Assembly: GCA_023205875.1 (NCBI GenBank)
Contig: CP060754.1
Span: forward strand, 868,001-932,000
Source of the DNA: Chloropicon primus
Taxonomy: Eukaryota > Chlorophyta > Chloropicophyceae > Chloropicales > Chloropicaceae
Direction: 5' to 3'
Length of the DNA: 64,000 bases
Shown here: positions 55,229 to 63,997 of the stretch, one piece after another
Layout of the letters: every line of letters begins with the position of its first letter
How positions within the stretch are numbered: position 1 is the first letter of the stretch
Made by a program: the position numbers and the translations under genes
Notes under the pieces: generated by a model
Seen by the model: only the letters and a program-made list of their open reading frames with translations
Databases searched by the model: none
What the model was told of the DNA's origin: nothing

Positions 55229-56527
55229 ATGGCGAACGCGGAGGAGGCGGGAGCAGCGCTGCTTGCGGCGTTGACGGGGCTGAGTCCCCCGAGTGCGGTG
55301 ACGCCGGAGAGTGAGGGGGAGAAGCGGAGCGCGCAGTCGTTCAGCATCGGGGGGGCCTCGGCCCTGAAGGCAGCGGCGAGCAAGGGCTTCAAGTTCAGGA
55401 GGGATGATCAGGAGGAGGAGGAGGGGGGGGAACAGACGGGATCCAAGGAGGAGAGCCACCTGATGACGCCGACAGAGATCCAGCGGTCGCCCTCTCCCAT
55501 GAAGTTGACTCAAGCGGAGGTGGAGAAGAAGATGCTGACGCCCGAAGAGATCGTGAAGATAACGAACGCGGAGGTCGACAAGCTGCTGATGAAGGAGAGC
55601 AAGAAGAATAAGAAGGCGAAGGGCGAGCAGGCTTCCGACCAGGCTCAGGCTCAGGCCAAGCCGGACACCGCGGAGGCTCCGCCAGCTGCGCAGCAGGGCT
55701 CGGAGAAGCGGGGTCGGAATGCGGGCGAAAACGGGGTGAACGAGGGCGAGATCAGGAAAGCCGTGATCTCGACGGTGAAGAAGGTCATGGGAGACACTAT
55801 AGTCCCCGCGTTCGAGCAGTCCTGCAGGGAGATGTTCAGGCAGATGAACAGCGCCCTGAAGAGCGGGATGCAGAAGCACGCGTCTCAGGTGAGCCAACCC
55901 CTCAAGGGGCAGCTTCAATCCCTCGAGGAGTCCGTGAAGAGCATGGAGGCCTCCATGAAGAGCGTCGAGGCGGCCATAAAGAGCTTGGAGGCCACCGTCA
56001 AGCGCCAGGAGGGCAGCATAAAGAACTTGGCCGCACGCCAGTCCGCGGCAGGCCAGGGCGACGTGAAGGCGCCGCGCTTGCTGAAGCGCGAGGCGGATCC
56101 AAAGGCGCTGGTGAAAGCGGACCTCGAGCAGAGAAAGTTTGAAGAGGCGTTCAGCAGGGCCTTGATGTCGCAGGACGTGGACCTCGTCCTGTGGCTCTGC
56201 GAGCAGATTGGCGAGGAAGAGTTCTTCTACCAAGACCCCTTCCCTCTCAGCCAGAGCGTCCTCCTGGCTTTGCTGCAGCAGGTGGGAAGCGATCTGAAGA
56301 AGGGGAGGGAGACCAAGTTCTCGTGGATTCAGAGGATTTTGCTCAAGTTGGACACGGACTACTTTGAGAAGGAGGGCCTGCTCCAACACCTTCCCCCCGT
56401 GCTGAAGGAGTTGCAGGGCAATCTGGGGAACCTGAACGTGAAGGCCAAGGAGAAATCCCGCCTCGAGGTCGTTCACGCGATCCTGACCTCGGTGACTTTC
56501 ACGGTGAACGCCAAGCTCGGCATATGA
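55229..56527 (+). CDS. EDC4/VARICOSE C-terminal-region protein lacking the WD40 half
   Basis: 433 residues, intronless, from the ATG at 55229 (MANAEEAGAALLAAL). The N-terminal about 170 residues are charged and low in complexity. The conserved part matches the C-terminal portion of EDC4/VARICOSE: VMGDTIVPAFEQSCREMFRQM, a coiled coil with repeated LEESVKSMEASMKSVEAAIK, then RKFEEAFSRALMSQDVDLVLWLCEQI and DPFPLSQSVLLALLQQVGSDL. Full-length EDC4 exceeds 1000 residues and starts with WD40 repeats; here no WD40 is present, and upstream lies only the divergent SDHD gene. EDC4 scaffolds DCP1-DCP2 decapping in P-bodies. Either the two halves are encoded separately or the WD40 half was lost. Confidence 0.8.
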   Translation: MANAEEAGAALLAALTGLSPPSAVTPESEGEKRSAQSFSIGGASALKAAASKGFKFRRDDQEEEEGGEQTGSKEESHLMTPTEIQRSPSPMKLTQAEVEKKMLTPEEIVKITNAEVDKLLMKESKKNKKAKGEQASDQAQAQAKPDTAEAPPAAQQGSEKRGRNAGENGVNEGEIRKAVISTVKKVMGDTIVPAFEQSCREMFRQMNSALKSGMQKHASQVSQPLKGQLQSLEESVKSMEASMKSVEAAIKSLEATVKRQEGSIKNLAARQSAAGQGDVKAPRLLKREADPKALVKADLEQRKFEEAFSRALMSQDVDLVLWLCEQIGEEEFFYQDPFPLSQSVLLALLQQVGSDLKKGRETKFSWIQRILLKLDTDYFEKEGLLQHLPPVLKELQGNLGNLNVKAKEKSRLEVVHAILTSVTFTVNAKLGI

Positions 56528-56607
56528 GAAGAAGAAATTATTGATTATCGCCAAAGCGTTATAAAAAAACAATTTGTGATGGATTACAAAGAAAACAAAG
56601 TGCCGCT

Positions 56608-58074
56608 TCACTTCACCTGGCCCCTCAGGAGTCTGGCTGCCCAAGTCAAGCCCAAGCGCGCGCTGTATTCCAGAGTTGGCATGCGGTAAATGTAAGCAGT
56701 CTTCCTCAAGAGACTGGCGGGCAAGCCCGTCAAGTTCAACCCCCCCACGGGCAGGCCAACCGTGGCCTCGTTCTGACCGAGCGACATCATGTCCCCCAAG
56801 TGCTGGTACTGGAAGGGCAGGAGGGGTTGCTTGTTTATGCTGGACCACACGTTCCAGGCGACGTAGTCGGATTGCTGGAAGGCTACCTGGGCCGTGAGGG
56901 AGTACTTGCTCTGCTGCTCACCCTCCTGCACCGCAACGTCACCCAGAGCGAAAACGTAGGACGAGTCCAGCATGCGCAGGGTGCCGTCCGTCACGACACT
57001 GCCACCCTCGTTCCTCTTCAAGAAGGAGCCGCTCGTCGCCCCCGGGGGCGAGCTCCCCACCGACGCCGGCTTCTGCCCAGCAGTCCACAAAATCTTGTCG
57101 ACCTCGACCACGCCCTCCCCGCTCTCGACGTTCTCGATACTCAGGCTGTACTTGCCTCCCTCGGCACCTGCTTCGATCTTGGTGACCTTCGTTCCGAGCC
57201 TCACGTCGACCTTGCCCAAGGAAAGCGTGTTCCAAGCGTTTTGCCTCTGCTCCTTTGGATACGATTCCAGGATATCGCTTCCCGGCGTCATCAACTGCAC
57301 CAGCACCCGGTCCCCGTACTTGTCCACGAGGCTTGCAGCCAATTCGACCCCGTTCACGCCACCGCCCACGACAGCCAGGGTGGGCTTTCTCCCCCGCTCC
57401 GCCTCGCCCCTGAGGTACCCCTTCAGGCTTAGGGCGTCCTCCAAGTTGCAGAAGGGCAGGGCGTGCTCCTTCGCCCCTTCCACCATATCCAGCCGGGTTC
57501 CGGACCCGAGCGCCATCACCAAGTAGTCGTACTCGATAACCTCGCCGCTCTCGAGTTCCACCTTCCCGCGGGCTCCGTCCCCCTCGCCCTTTGGCAGGGT
57601 CTCCGCAACCTTCCCCTGAACGAAGTTCACGCCGGTGCGGGAGAGCACGTCCACAAAGCGAGGGGCGACCTCGTCCAGGTCCAGCTCCTCCGTGAGCAGC
57701 TCGTACAGGAGCGGCTTGAACACGAACCTGTCCCTCTGGTCCACCAGCGTGATCTCGGGCTTGGACTTCCCCGGCCAGACCAAGGTGGTGAGGCGAAGCG
57801 CCGTGTACAGGCCGCCAAAGCCTCCGCCCACGATGCAGATCTTCGGGCTCCCCGCGGCGGAAGCCGGGTGCACCTCCGATACCGTCGTTGCCGCCGCCGC
57901 CTCGCTCGACGCGCGCACCTTACAGCGCGCCCCCCTTCCCGTCGTCGCGGTGGGCCGAGACCCCCTCCGAGACCCCCGGTCCCTGCTGGTGGTGGACCCC
58001 GCGCTCCTCCCCCTCTCCATCCCAAGCAGGGGCGGCACGCTCCTCGCCGCGCCCGTCACCCTCTCCACCCCCAT
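56608..58074 (-). CDS. NDC1: Type II NAD(P)H:quinone dehydrogenase NDC1, plastid
   Basis: 488 residues from the ATG at 58074 (MGVERVTGAARSVPP); the open frame to 58152 adds a hydrophobic stretch that may be leader or an alternative start. The transit peptide is Arg/Ser/Thr/Gly-rich to about residue 70. FAD-binding GxGxxG in KICIVGGGFGGLYTALRL, VDQRDRFVFKPLLYELLTEEL, the NAD(P)-binding VVGGGVNGVELAASL, and VFALGDVAVQE near the C-terminus. In Arabidopsis NDC1 sits in plastoglobules, reduces plastoquinone and plastochromanol quinone and is required for phylloquinone methylation. Divergent from UGP3; convergent with the EDC4-like gene. Confidence 0.92.
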   Translation of the reverse strand: MGVERVTGAARSVPPLLGMERGRSAGSTTSRDRGSRRGSRPTATTGRGARCKVRASSEAAAATTVSEVHPASAAGSPKICIVGGGFGGLYTALRLTTLVWPGKSKPEITLVDQRDRFVFKPLLYELLTEELDLDEVAPRFVDVLSRTGVNFVQGKVAETLPKGEGDGARGKVELESGEVIEYDYLVMALGSGTRLDMVEGAKEHALPFCNLEDALSLKGYLRGEAERGRKPTLAVVGGGVNGVELAASLVDKYGDRVLVQLMTPGSDILESYPKEQRQNAWNTLSLGKVDVRLGTKVTKIEAGAEGGKYSLSIENVESGEGVVEVDKILWTAGQKPASVGSSPPGATSGSFLKRNEGGSVVTDGTLRMLDSSYVFALGDVAVQEGEQQSKYSLTAQVAFQQSDYVAWNVWSSINKQPLLPFQYQHLGDMMSLGQNEATVGLPVGGLNLTGLPASLLRKTAYIYRMPTLEYSARLGLTWAARLLRGQVK

Positions 58075-58152
58075 CGCCAAAACCTTCAAAGCGAGCGCGA
58101 GAACAACCAAAAGTCCGAAACAAACGTGGCTCGCCAGCAATCCCACTCCCAT

Positions 58153-58654
58153 GCACCACCACCTCTATCCACAAAAAAAACAAGAACGCCCAACAAGCAA
58201 GAAGAACAAGAACAAGAATAAGAAGCAGAAGGATGTCGTTGTCCTCTGCTTCGCTCGATGGCCGTTCCTCTCGCCCTCTCGACGCGTTCGCCAAAGGTGT
58301 CCGGTCCTGTGGTCGAGATCGACCGATCGATCCCCTCCTCTCCTCTCTCAGCCTCTTCTTCGTCGAGCGGAATCTGCTGAATTGGATAAGAAAAGCGAAA
58401 GCAGAAAGGGAAGAAAGCGCAGAGGACGAGGACGAGGACGCGAGGACGAGGACGCTGGGTACGAGGAGGGGAAGGGGCAGGCGAAAGAATCGTGGTTTTT
58501 CGTCGCCTTGCGTTCGAGCCCTCGCTCGAAGGGAACGAGGGCGTGTTTGTGTGTTTGTGTGTTTGTGGAGGGAGGGACTCCTCGAGAGAGGAACAGGAAG
58601 GGAGAGGGAAGCCGGGAGAGGGAGCGGGAGTGGGAACGGACGGGAGGGAAGAGG
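58153..58654. promoter_or_regulatory. Divergent upstream region, NDC1 / UGP3
   Basis: About 500 bp with a TGTTTGTG tandem repeat at about 58541-58566 and purine-rich stretches leading to the UGP3 ATG. Both flanking frames remain open through it because of base composition; no separate gene is supported. Confidence 0.5.
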
Positions 58655-61153
58655 ATGGAGGGGGCGAGGGGGGTGAGCGCGAGGGGTGGGGCCTTTGGTG
58701 GGCAGAGGTTTGCCGGGAGGGGTAAAAGTGCACAGAGCAGGAGGGTGGTGGCGGGTTACTCCTCGAGGAGTGTTCGGCGGAGGCGATGGAGGCAGACGCA
58801 GCACCGGTCGGGGACCTCCGTGGGTCACGTGGTGTTGTGCCGGGCTGCCCTCGACAGGTCGCCCAGCAACAGGCTGGAGGAGAAACAAAAGAGGGACGGC
58901 CTGAATGTTCTGGAAAGCGACTTGAGGAGGCTCAAGGACCTCGTCCTCTGCCTCAAGGGCCAAGACGTTGGAAGCAAGGTCGCGATTTTGAGGAAGGACG
59001 AGGCAGTCCAGTCGTCCGGAGCCCTGGGTCTGGAGGACCACCTGGCCAGGCTGTCCCTTCGCCAGCAGGTCGTGTGGTACTCCGTGCTGGCCCTGAGGCA
59101 GGGTCACGTCCTCCGGAGCGGGTCCGAGGACGACGCCTCGGAGCTCTCCTTGCTGCTGAACAAGCTGGAGCTGGTGGAGAAGTTTTACGACAGCATCGGG
59201 GGGGTTCTCGGCTACCAGCTGAAAGTTCTGGAGCTCATAGCGGGGGATGCGGCGGACGAGGATCCCTTGGGGGACTCGAGGGAGGAGGTCCTGTTCCCGC
59301 ACGGCCAGGACATCAGCAAGGACAACGCTGCGACGAGGGACATGGTGGCAGACGGTCTGCGGTCCATACCGGTTCTGGCGGAGGTTTATCCCGTGGGGGG
59401 AGCGGGGGACAGGCTCGGCCTGATCGACGAGACGACGGGGCAGCCCCTTCCCACTGCGCTTCTGCCTTACTGCGGCCGGTCCCTCCTGGAGAATCTGGTG
59501 CGCGACGTGCAGGCGAGGGAGAACCTGTACTATAGAATCTTCGGAGAGCGTCACTGCACCCCGATTGCGATCATGACGTCAGACGCAAAGGGCAACCACG
59601 AGCACATCACTCAGCTCTGCAAAGACAACGATTGGTTCGGCAGGAGGAGCGACTGCTTTTCCCTTTTCCGGCAGCCTCTCGTCCCTGTCGTGAATGGCCA
59701 GGACGGCAAGTGGTTGGTGAGCGGAAAGTTTGAGATTCTCATGAAGCCCAGTGGGCATGGTGCGATCTGGAAGCTGATGTACGACAGGGAGGTCCTGCAG
59801 TGGCTCGGCAGACACAACAGAAAGTCTGCCCTGGTGAGGCAGATTTCCAATCCCATGGCAGCGACAGATACCACGATGATCGCCCTGGCCGGAAAGGGTC
59901 ACAGCGGGGGGCACACCTTTGGGTTCGCGAGCTGCGAGAGAAAGGTCGGGGCTTCGGAGGGCTGCAACGTCCTGAAATCGTACGTGGATTCGACGGACGA
60001 GGCCGTGAGGCACGCGATCACCTGCGTGGAGTACACCGAGTTCGAAAAATATGGGATGGAGGACAGCGGGCACCAGAACTCGGAGGGGGAGGAAGTCAGC
60101 AGATTCCCAGCGAACACGAATATCTTGTACTTTGACGTGGAGAGAGTCCAGTCCAAGCTCGATGAGGGGGCCAAACTTGGGCAGAGAGGTACTTCAATCA
60201 TTCTTCCAGGGATGATTTTCAACCGCAAGAAGACCCTCCGGTACACGAACATGCTGACGGGGGAGCAGGAGGAGGTGAAAGGGGGGAGGCTGGAGTGCTC
60301 GATGCAGAACTTGGCTGACGTGTTCAGGCATGAGACGGGAGGGGCCGAAATCGACGAATCGACTTGGCTGCCAACTTTTCTCCTGTACAACAAGAGGCCA
60401 AAGGTCACGAGCTCGGCGAAGAAGAGGTACGAGCCGAGCACGAAGAAGGGTTCGATTTCCCAGACTCCGGAGGGTTCGTTCTACGATCTCATGAGCAACG
60501 CAGGCGAGGTGCTGGCCAAGTGCGGCATGGAACGACCCGATATGAACACCGTGAGCGAGTACCTTGAGGAGGGGCCCAGCTTCGTGTTCTTGTTCCACCC
60601 TGCCCTCGGCCCCTTGTGGTCTGTGATCTCCCAGAAGATTCGAGGTGGCAGGCTGGGGCACAAGTCCGAGCTTGTGCTAGAAATATCAGAGGTTGCCATG
60701 GAGGGCGTGGACGTCCAGGGCTCCCTCACCGTTCGCGCAGACAACGTGATGGGGGGGATGGCCCCGGTGCCGCGCACCAGCATGAAGGAGATCGTGTACT
60801 CGGACAGGTGCGGCAAGTGTAAATTAGAAAACGTCAAGGTAGAGAACAAGGGCATCGATTACTCGGGGATGGAGAATATTTATTGGAAGCACAAGGTGGC
60901 CCGATTGGAATCGTGTAGCATTGTCCTGGAGGGCAATTCAGAGTTTGAAGCGAAGAACGTCACCCTCCGGGGGAACCAAAGTTTTGTGGTCCCAGACGGC
61001 CACAAGATAAGCGTCTACGCCGGTGACTCTGGCGAGGTCGTCTCCGAGTGCAGACCGCTTGCGGAGGGCCCCTCCTGGACGTGGCAGTACGCCTTGGAAA
61101 AGCGTGGAGTCGTCCTCAACATGAAGGAAGGGGGCTTCGAGGCAAACAAGTAA
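58655..61153 (+). CDS. UGP3: Plastid UTP-glucose-1-phosphate uridylyltransferase 3
   Basis: 832 residues from the ATG at 58655 (MEGARGVSARGGAFGG). The first about 65 residues are Arg/Ser/Gly-rich, a transit peptide. The catalytic part includes GLIDETTGQPLPTALLPYCGRS, FGERHCTPIAIMTSDAKGNHEHI, LVSGKFEILMKPSGHGAIWKLM and the C-terminal beta-helix-like region (GSLTVRADNVMG, LENVKVENKGIDYSG). Family length and order agree with Arabidopsis UGP3 (883 residues), which supplies UDP-glucose in the stroma for SQD1 and sulfolipid (SQDG) synthesis. Intronless. A poly(A) signal AATAAA lies at 61199. Confidence 0.93.
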   Translation: MEGARGVSARGGAFGGQRFAGRGKSAQSRRVVAGYSSRSVRRRRWRQTQHRSGTSVGHVVLCRAALDRSPSNRLEEKQKRDGLNVLESDLRRLKDLVLCLKGQDVGSKVAILRKDEAVQSSGALGLEDHLARLSLRQQVVWYSVLALRQGHVLRSGSEDDASELSLLLNKLELVEKFYDSIGGVLGYQLKVLELIAGDAADEDPLGDSREEVLFPHGQDISKDNAATRDMVADGLRSIPVLAEVYPVGGAGDRLGLIDETTGQPLPTALLPYCGRSLLENLVRDVQARENLYYRIFGERHCTPIAIMTSDAKGNHEHITQLCKDNDWFGRRSDCFSLFRQPLVPVVNGQDGKWLVSGKFEILMKPSGHGAIWKLMYDREVLQWLGRHNRKSALVRQISNPMAATDTTMIALAGKGHSGGHTFGFASCERKVGASEGCNVLKSYVDSTDEAVRHAITCVEYTEFEKYGMEDSGHQNSEGEEVSRFPANTNILYFDVERVQSKLDEGAKLGQRGTSIILPGMIFNRKKTLRYTNMLTGEQEEVKGGRLECSMQNLADVFRHETGGAEIDESTWLPTFLLYNKRPKVTSSAKKRYEPSTKKGSISQTPEGSFYDLMSNAGEVLAKCGMERPDMNTVSEYLEEGPSFVFLFHPALGPLWSVISQKIRGGRLGHKSELVLEISEVAMEGVDVQGSLTVRADNVMGGMAPVPRTSMKEIVYSDRCGKCKLENVKVENKGIDYSGMENIYWKHKVARLESCSIVLEGNSEFEAKNVTLRGNQSFVVPDGHKISVYAGDSGEVVSECRPLAEGPSWTWQYALEKRGVVLNMKEGGFEANK

Positions 61154-61198
61154 GAACAGTCGTCGTCGTCGTTTGTTATACACCCTTGTTTCTTTTCC

Positions 61199-61204
61199 AA
61201 TAAA
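61199..61204 (+). terminator. Polyadenylation signal AATAAA for UGP3
   Basis: 46 bp after the UGP3 stop, in the 88-bp spacer before the convergent TMEM70-like stop. Confidence 0.6.
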
Positions 61205-61241
61205 AAATAATACGTGGGATCACGAGGGGATCGCACCCTTT

Positions 61242-62012
61242 TCACTGCTGCTTGGCGTGGTCTTCCGGCATCCCAGTGCTGCCTTCCTCCCCGACTCCCG
61301 ACTCGGCTTCAGCAGGTATGCGCTCGAGGAAAGGCTCGTAACTCAGATTCCTCTCGTCAATGTAAAAGGGCTGCCGGTCTTCACCGACCTCAAAGGTGAT
61401 CAGGGGTCGAAGCGATCCTTCCGGGGCCTCCATCTCCTCGAACTTGAACTTCCTGATTCGCTTTTGGCCCAAGAGGGTGCAGGTCTCCACCTCCACAGCT
61501 TCGCTGCCCTCTCCGTGCCGGAAGGCACATATGTAAGGCGAGCTGAACCAGTGAAGCATCCCTGTCGTAAACAGGCTGAAGAATCCCACCGTCATCACAG
61601 CCCCTATCCTCCCGGAGAGCTGAAACCCACCCTGCAGGTAGAGCATCACTGGCAAACTCGTGAACGTGGCGCAAAGGCTGCAGACAGACAAGATCTTCAC
61701 CCGTTTCAAGGCCCCACCAAACGGAGCCACGTACTCGTACACGCGCACATCCTTCGTCCTTGACGCGTCCTGCGCCTGCGTCGCGTCCTGCAACCCCGAA
61801 GACGACGAGTACGGAGAAGCAGAGAAGCCCATCGAACCCTTGCCGAAGAAGAAGAAGCCGGACCCATTGCCAGCACTCGTCCCACTGGCCGGGCTCGCGC
61901 TCCTCTCCAGCCCGACGAAACTCAACCTCGCCAATCCCACCGCAGGCGAAGGCGTGTGCATACGTACCGCATCACGACTCGTGCTCCCCAGAACACGCCT
62001 CAGCAGTGCCAT
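61242..62012 (-). CDS. TMEM70-like mitochondrial inner-membrane protein
   Basis: 256 residues from the ATG at 62012 (MALLRRVLGSTSRDAVRM), a clear mitochondrial presequence; a Met at 62039 is a weaker alternative. After a Ser/Gly-rich stretch the conserved part begins VRVYEYVAPFGGALKRVKILSV, then a hairpin of two transmembrane segments (ATFTSLPVMLYLQGG and MTVGFFSLFTTGMLHWFSSPYI), then a matrix beta region (CTLLGQKRIRKFKFEEM). This is the TMEM70/TMEM186/TMEM223 family. TMEM70 promotes ATP synthase c-ring and complex I assembly in animals; which member this is cannot be decided from sequence alone. Confidence 0.72.
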   Translation of the reverse strand: MALLRRVLGSTSRDAVRMHTPSPAVGLARLSFVGLERSASPASGTSAGNGSGFFFFGKGSMGFSASPYSSSSGLQDATQAQDASRTKDVRVYEYVAPFGGALKRVKILSVCSLCATFTSLPVMLYLQGGFQLSGRIGAVMTVGFFSLFTTGMLHWFSSPYICAFRHGEGSEAVEVETCTLLGQKRIRKFKFEEMEAPEGSLRPLITFEVGEDRQPFYIDERNLSYEPFLERIPAEAESGVGEEGSTGMPEDHAKQQ

Positions 62013-62114
62013 CCCTCCTACTCCTAACTTCGTCCCCATCCCTCCGAGCCGACGAGAAGAAAAAGAGAATGAGAATGCATGCTGCTGGGCGGGGGGCGTT
62101 AGAGCGTGTCTGGG

Positions 62115-63133
62115 ATGGAGGGGACGAGGACGAAGCGCGCGCTCTCTCTCTCGAACGCGAAGGGACGAAGGGGAGAAGGGCCCTGGACGGGGACTATGAA
62201 GGTGGGGCAGTTGAAGATGGGGAGAGTTGGGGCGTGGAGAGTTGGTGTGCAGGCCTCGGGGAGGAGGAGGGATACGCTCTGGAAAGATGTGGAAGGAGGG
62301 AAAGTGGATGAAAGGGGACGGTTTGCTTCCATCCTTTCCTCCTCCCTCCTCTCGATTGCGTTGCTCTTGTCTTCTCCAGGCTCGGCCACGGCGAGAGAGG
62401 CCATCGACGTCGAGAAGTACCAGGGAGTGTGGTATGAGGTGGCTTCTCTAAAGAGGGGGTTCGCCGGGGAGGGGCAGCTGGACTGTCATTGTACCCAAGG
62501 CCTCTACAGCAAAACGGACCAAGGGAAGATGAGCGTGAAAACGTTTTGTGTCCACGGGAGCTCCACGGGCAAGATAAGTGGAATCGAGGGAAGAGTATCC
62601 TGCGAGAGTGCCGCCGGGGACGCCGAAGGGGAAGGCTTCCAGGGCTGCAGACTCAACTTTCCTTCTATCCCCTTTATCCCCCCGGAACCGTATAACGTCC
62701 TGGACACGGACTATACGAGTTTCGCGCTCGTGGAAGGCGCAAAAGGCAAGTCCCTCGTCACACCGATCGGCGAGCTCGAAAAACTAACCCCCCTTTCCGT
62801 TCGGCAGACGCAAGCTTTGTCCAAGTCTACTCGAGAAAACCTCAACCTGGCAAGGCGTTCGTCCGCAGAATGATCGGCCGGCTCGAGAAGGACTACGGTT
62901 ACGAGAAGGGAAGCATCAAGGAAACGCCGCAGGACTGCGACGAGAATCTCATGCAAAAGATGGACGCCATGATGAGGTCGCCGGGAATGACGAGCATGAT
63001 GAGCAACACCGCGGAGAAGACGATCGACGAGCTCTTGGGGGGGGACGACGACTTTGATGGAATTGCCTTGCAGGGCCCGAGAAATCCGCTGACAGAAGCG
63101 AAGGACCTGTTGGACCTTTTTCGCATGTTTTGA
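62115..63133 (+). CDS. LCNP: Chloroplast lipocalin (2 exons, GC-AG intron)
   Basis: Exons 62115-62745 and 62808-63133, joined in phase 1 across a 62-bp intron with an AAAG|GCAAGT donor and TTCGGCAG acceptor, give 318 residues. The junction reads FALVEGAKDASFVQVYSRKPQPG, matching plant chloroplast lipocalin, so the non-canonical donor is well supported. The N-terminus is a long transit region with a hydrophobic lumen signal (SILSSSLLSIALLLSSPGSATA). The lipocalin start is VEKYQGVWYEVASLKRGFAGEG, then DCHCTQGLYS and FPSIPFIPPEPYNV. The C-terminal helix region is YGYEKGSIKETPQDCDENLM. The family protects thylakoid lipids and is required for sustained qH quenching in Arabidopsis. Divergent from the TMEM70-like gene by 102 bp. 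Confidence 0.93.
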
Positions 63134-63169
63134 GTGGAATCAAATCAATCAATCAAGACAAGTTCTCTT

Positions 63170-63997
63170 TTAGTGTATCAGTGTCGAGTTCGGAGAGAGG
63201 TGGCAAAACTCGTGGTCGCCAGTCTCTGCCTCCTCCTCCTGGTTCTGCCCGCTCCACAGAATCGTGGTTACTTGTTGGAGATTCGCCATCGTCTCCTGTA
63301 TGTGCCTCGCATCGCGGCTGTTCGCTTTTGTCTTGCCGTGCAGAGCGAGCTCTGCCTCTGTGCTCAGGAGCCTGTCGTGAGCCTCGCCAAGGTTCCTGAT
63401 CGAAGCCTTCATCCTCTGGGATTTGTAAAGCAGAATCCACAACGAATTGGATGCGTAGGAGGCCATCTTAGGCGACGCGCTGAAGTCGTACACCCGGGTC
63501 AAGAGCATCTGGAGCACCTCCTCCCTGCTCAGCAGGTACGTTTTCATGTCTGAAGAAAAGGACATGTTCCTGAGAAACAAGAGAACCTCCTCCATCGCTT
63601 GGTCGCTGTCTTCCAAGTCCCCAACAGCAAGGAGGAAATCCATCAGATCAGAGAAGGAAGGGTGGTGGAGCAAGAAGGAACGGGAGTCCCTGAATGCAGC
63701 CAGGTCCGAAAGGAACTTCAGCACTTGGCCGAACTTCCTGGAGTCCTTCTTCTTCAGAAGCCTCTCCAAGAAACCGATCATCCTGCCGACAAAATCAGTC
63801 TTCAGAATCGCGGTCCGTGATTCTTGAATCTGCACGAGTGCCTGCACGATGTAGCCACACAGCTCGGTGATTGGTCGGAGGCTCTTCTTCTTCTCCCAGA
63901 TCTCGAGCACCTGCAAGAAAAAGCTGGGCTGACGGTTCTTGCTGGGAACCTTGACGTCAATGATTTCCAAGCACGCCGCGCTTGAATTGGCTGCCAT
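63170..63997 (-). CDS. RTTN: Rotatin-like protein, C-terminal part (gene likely continues past the window)
   Basis: 275 residues, all alpha-helical ARM/HEAT-like. The C-terminal 130 residues (EEVLLFLRNMSFSSDMKTYLL, then ASNSLWILLYKSQRMKASIRN, ending with HIQETMANLQQVTTIL) follow the end of animal rotatin as I recall it (helices around NICF...K..IL, ALW-LI-NYQKAK-ALK and a last LENLVQLL helix). Rotatin/Ana3 is a centriole and basal-body protein of over 2000 residues, so the ATG at 63997, three bases from the window edge, is probably internal and the gene is partial here. The stop is 36 bp from the convergent lipocalin stop. Confidence 0.65.
   Translation of the reverse strand: MAANSSAACLEIIDVKVPSKNRQPSFFLQVLEIWEKKKSLRPITELCGYIVQALVQIQESRTAILKTDFVGRMIGFLERLLKKKDSRKFGQVLKFLSDLAAFRDSRSFLLHHPSFSDLMDFLLAVGDLEDSDQAMEEVLLFLRNMSFSSDMKTYLLSREEVLQMLLTRVYDFSASPKMASYASNSLWILLYKSQRMKASIRNLGEAHDRLLSTEAELALHGKTKANSRDARHIQETMANLQQVTTILWSGQNQEEEAETGDHEFCHLSPNSTLIH

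Noticed and set aside
57635-58654. Open frame running upstream of UGP3 through the NDC1 gene on the opposite strand
   Set aside because: It continues the UGP3 frame antisense to NDC1 codons and has no conserved content; GC-rich codon use keeps antisense frames open.
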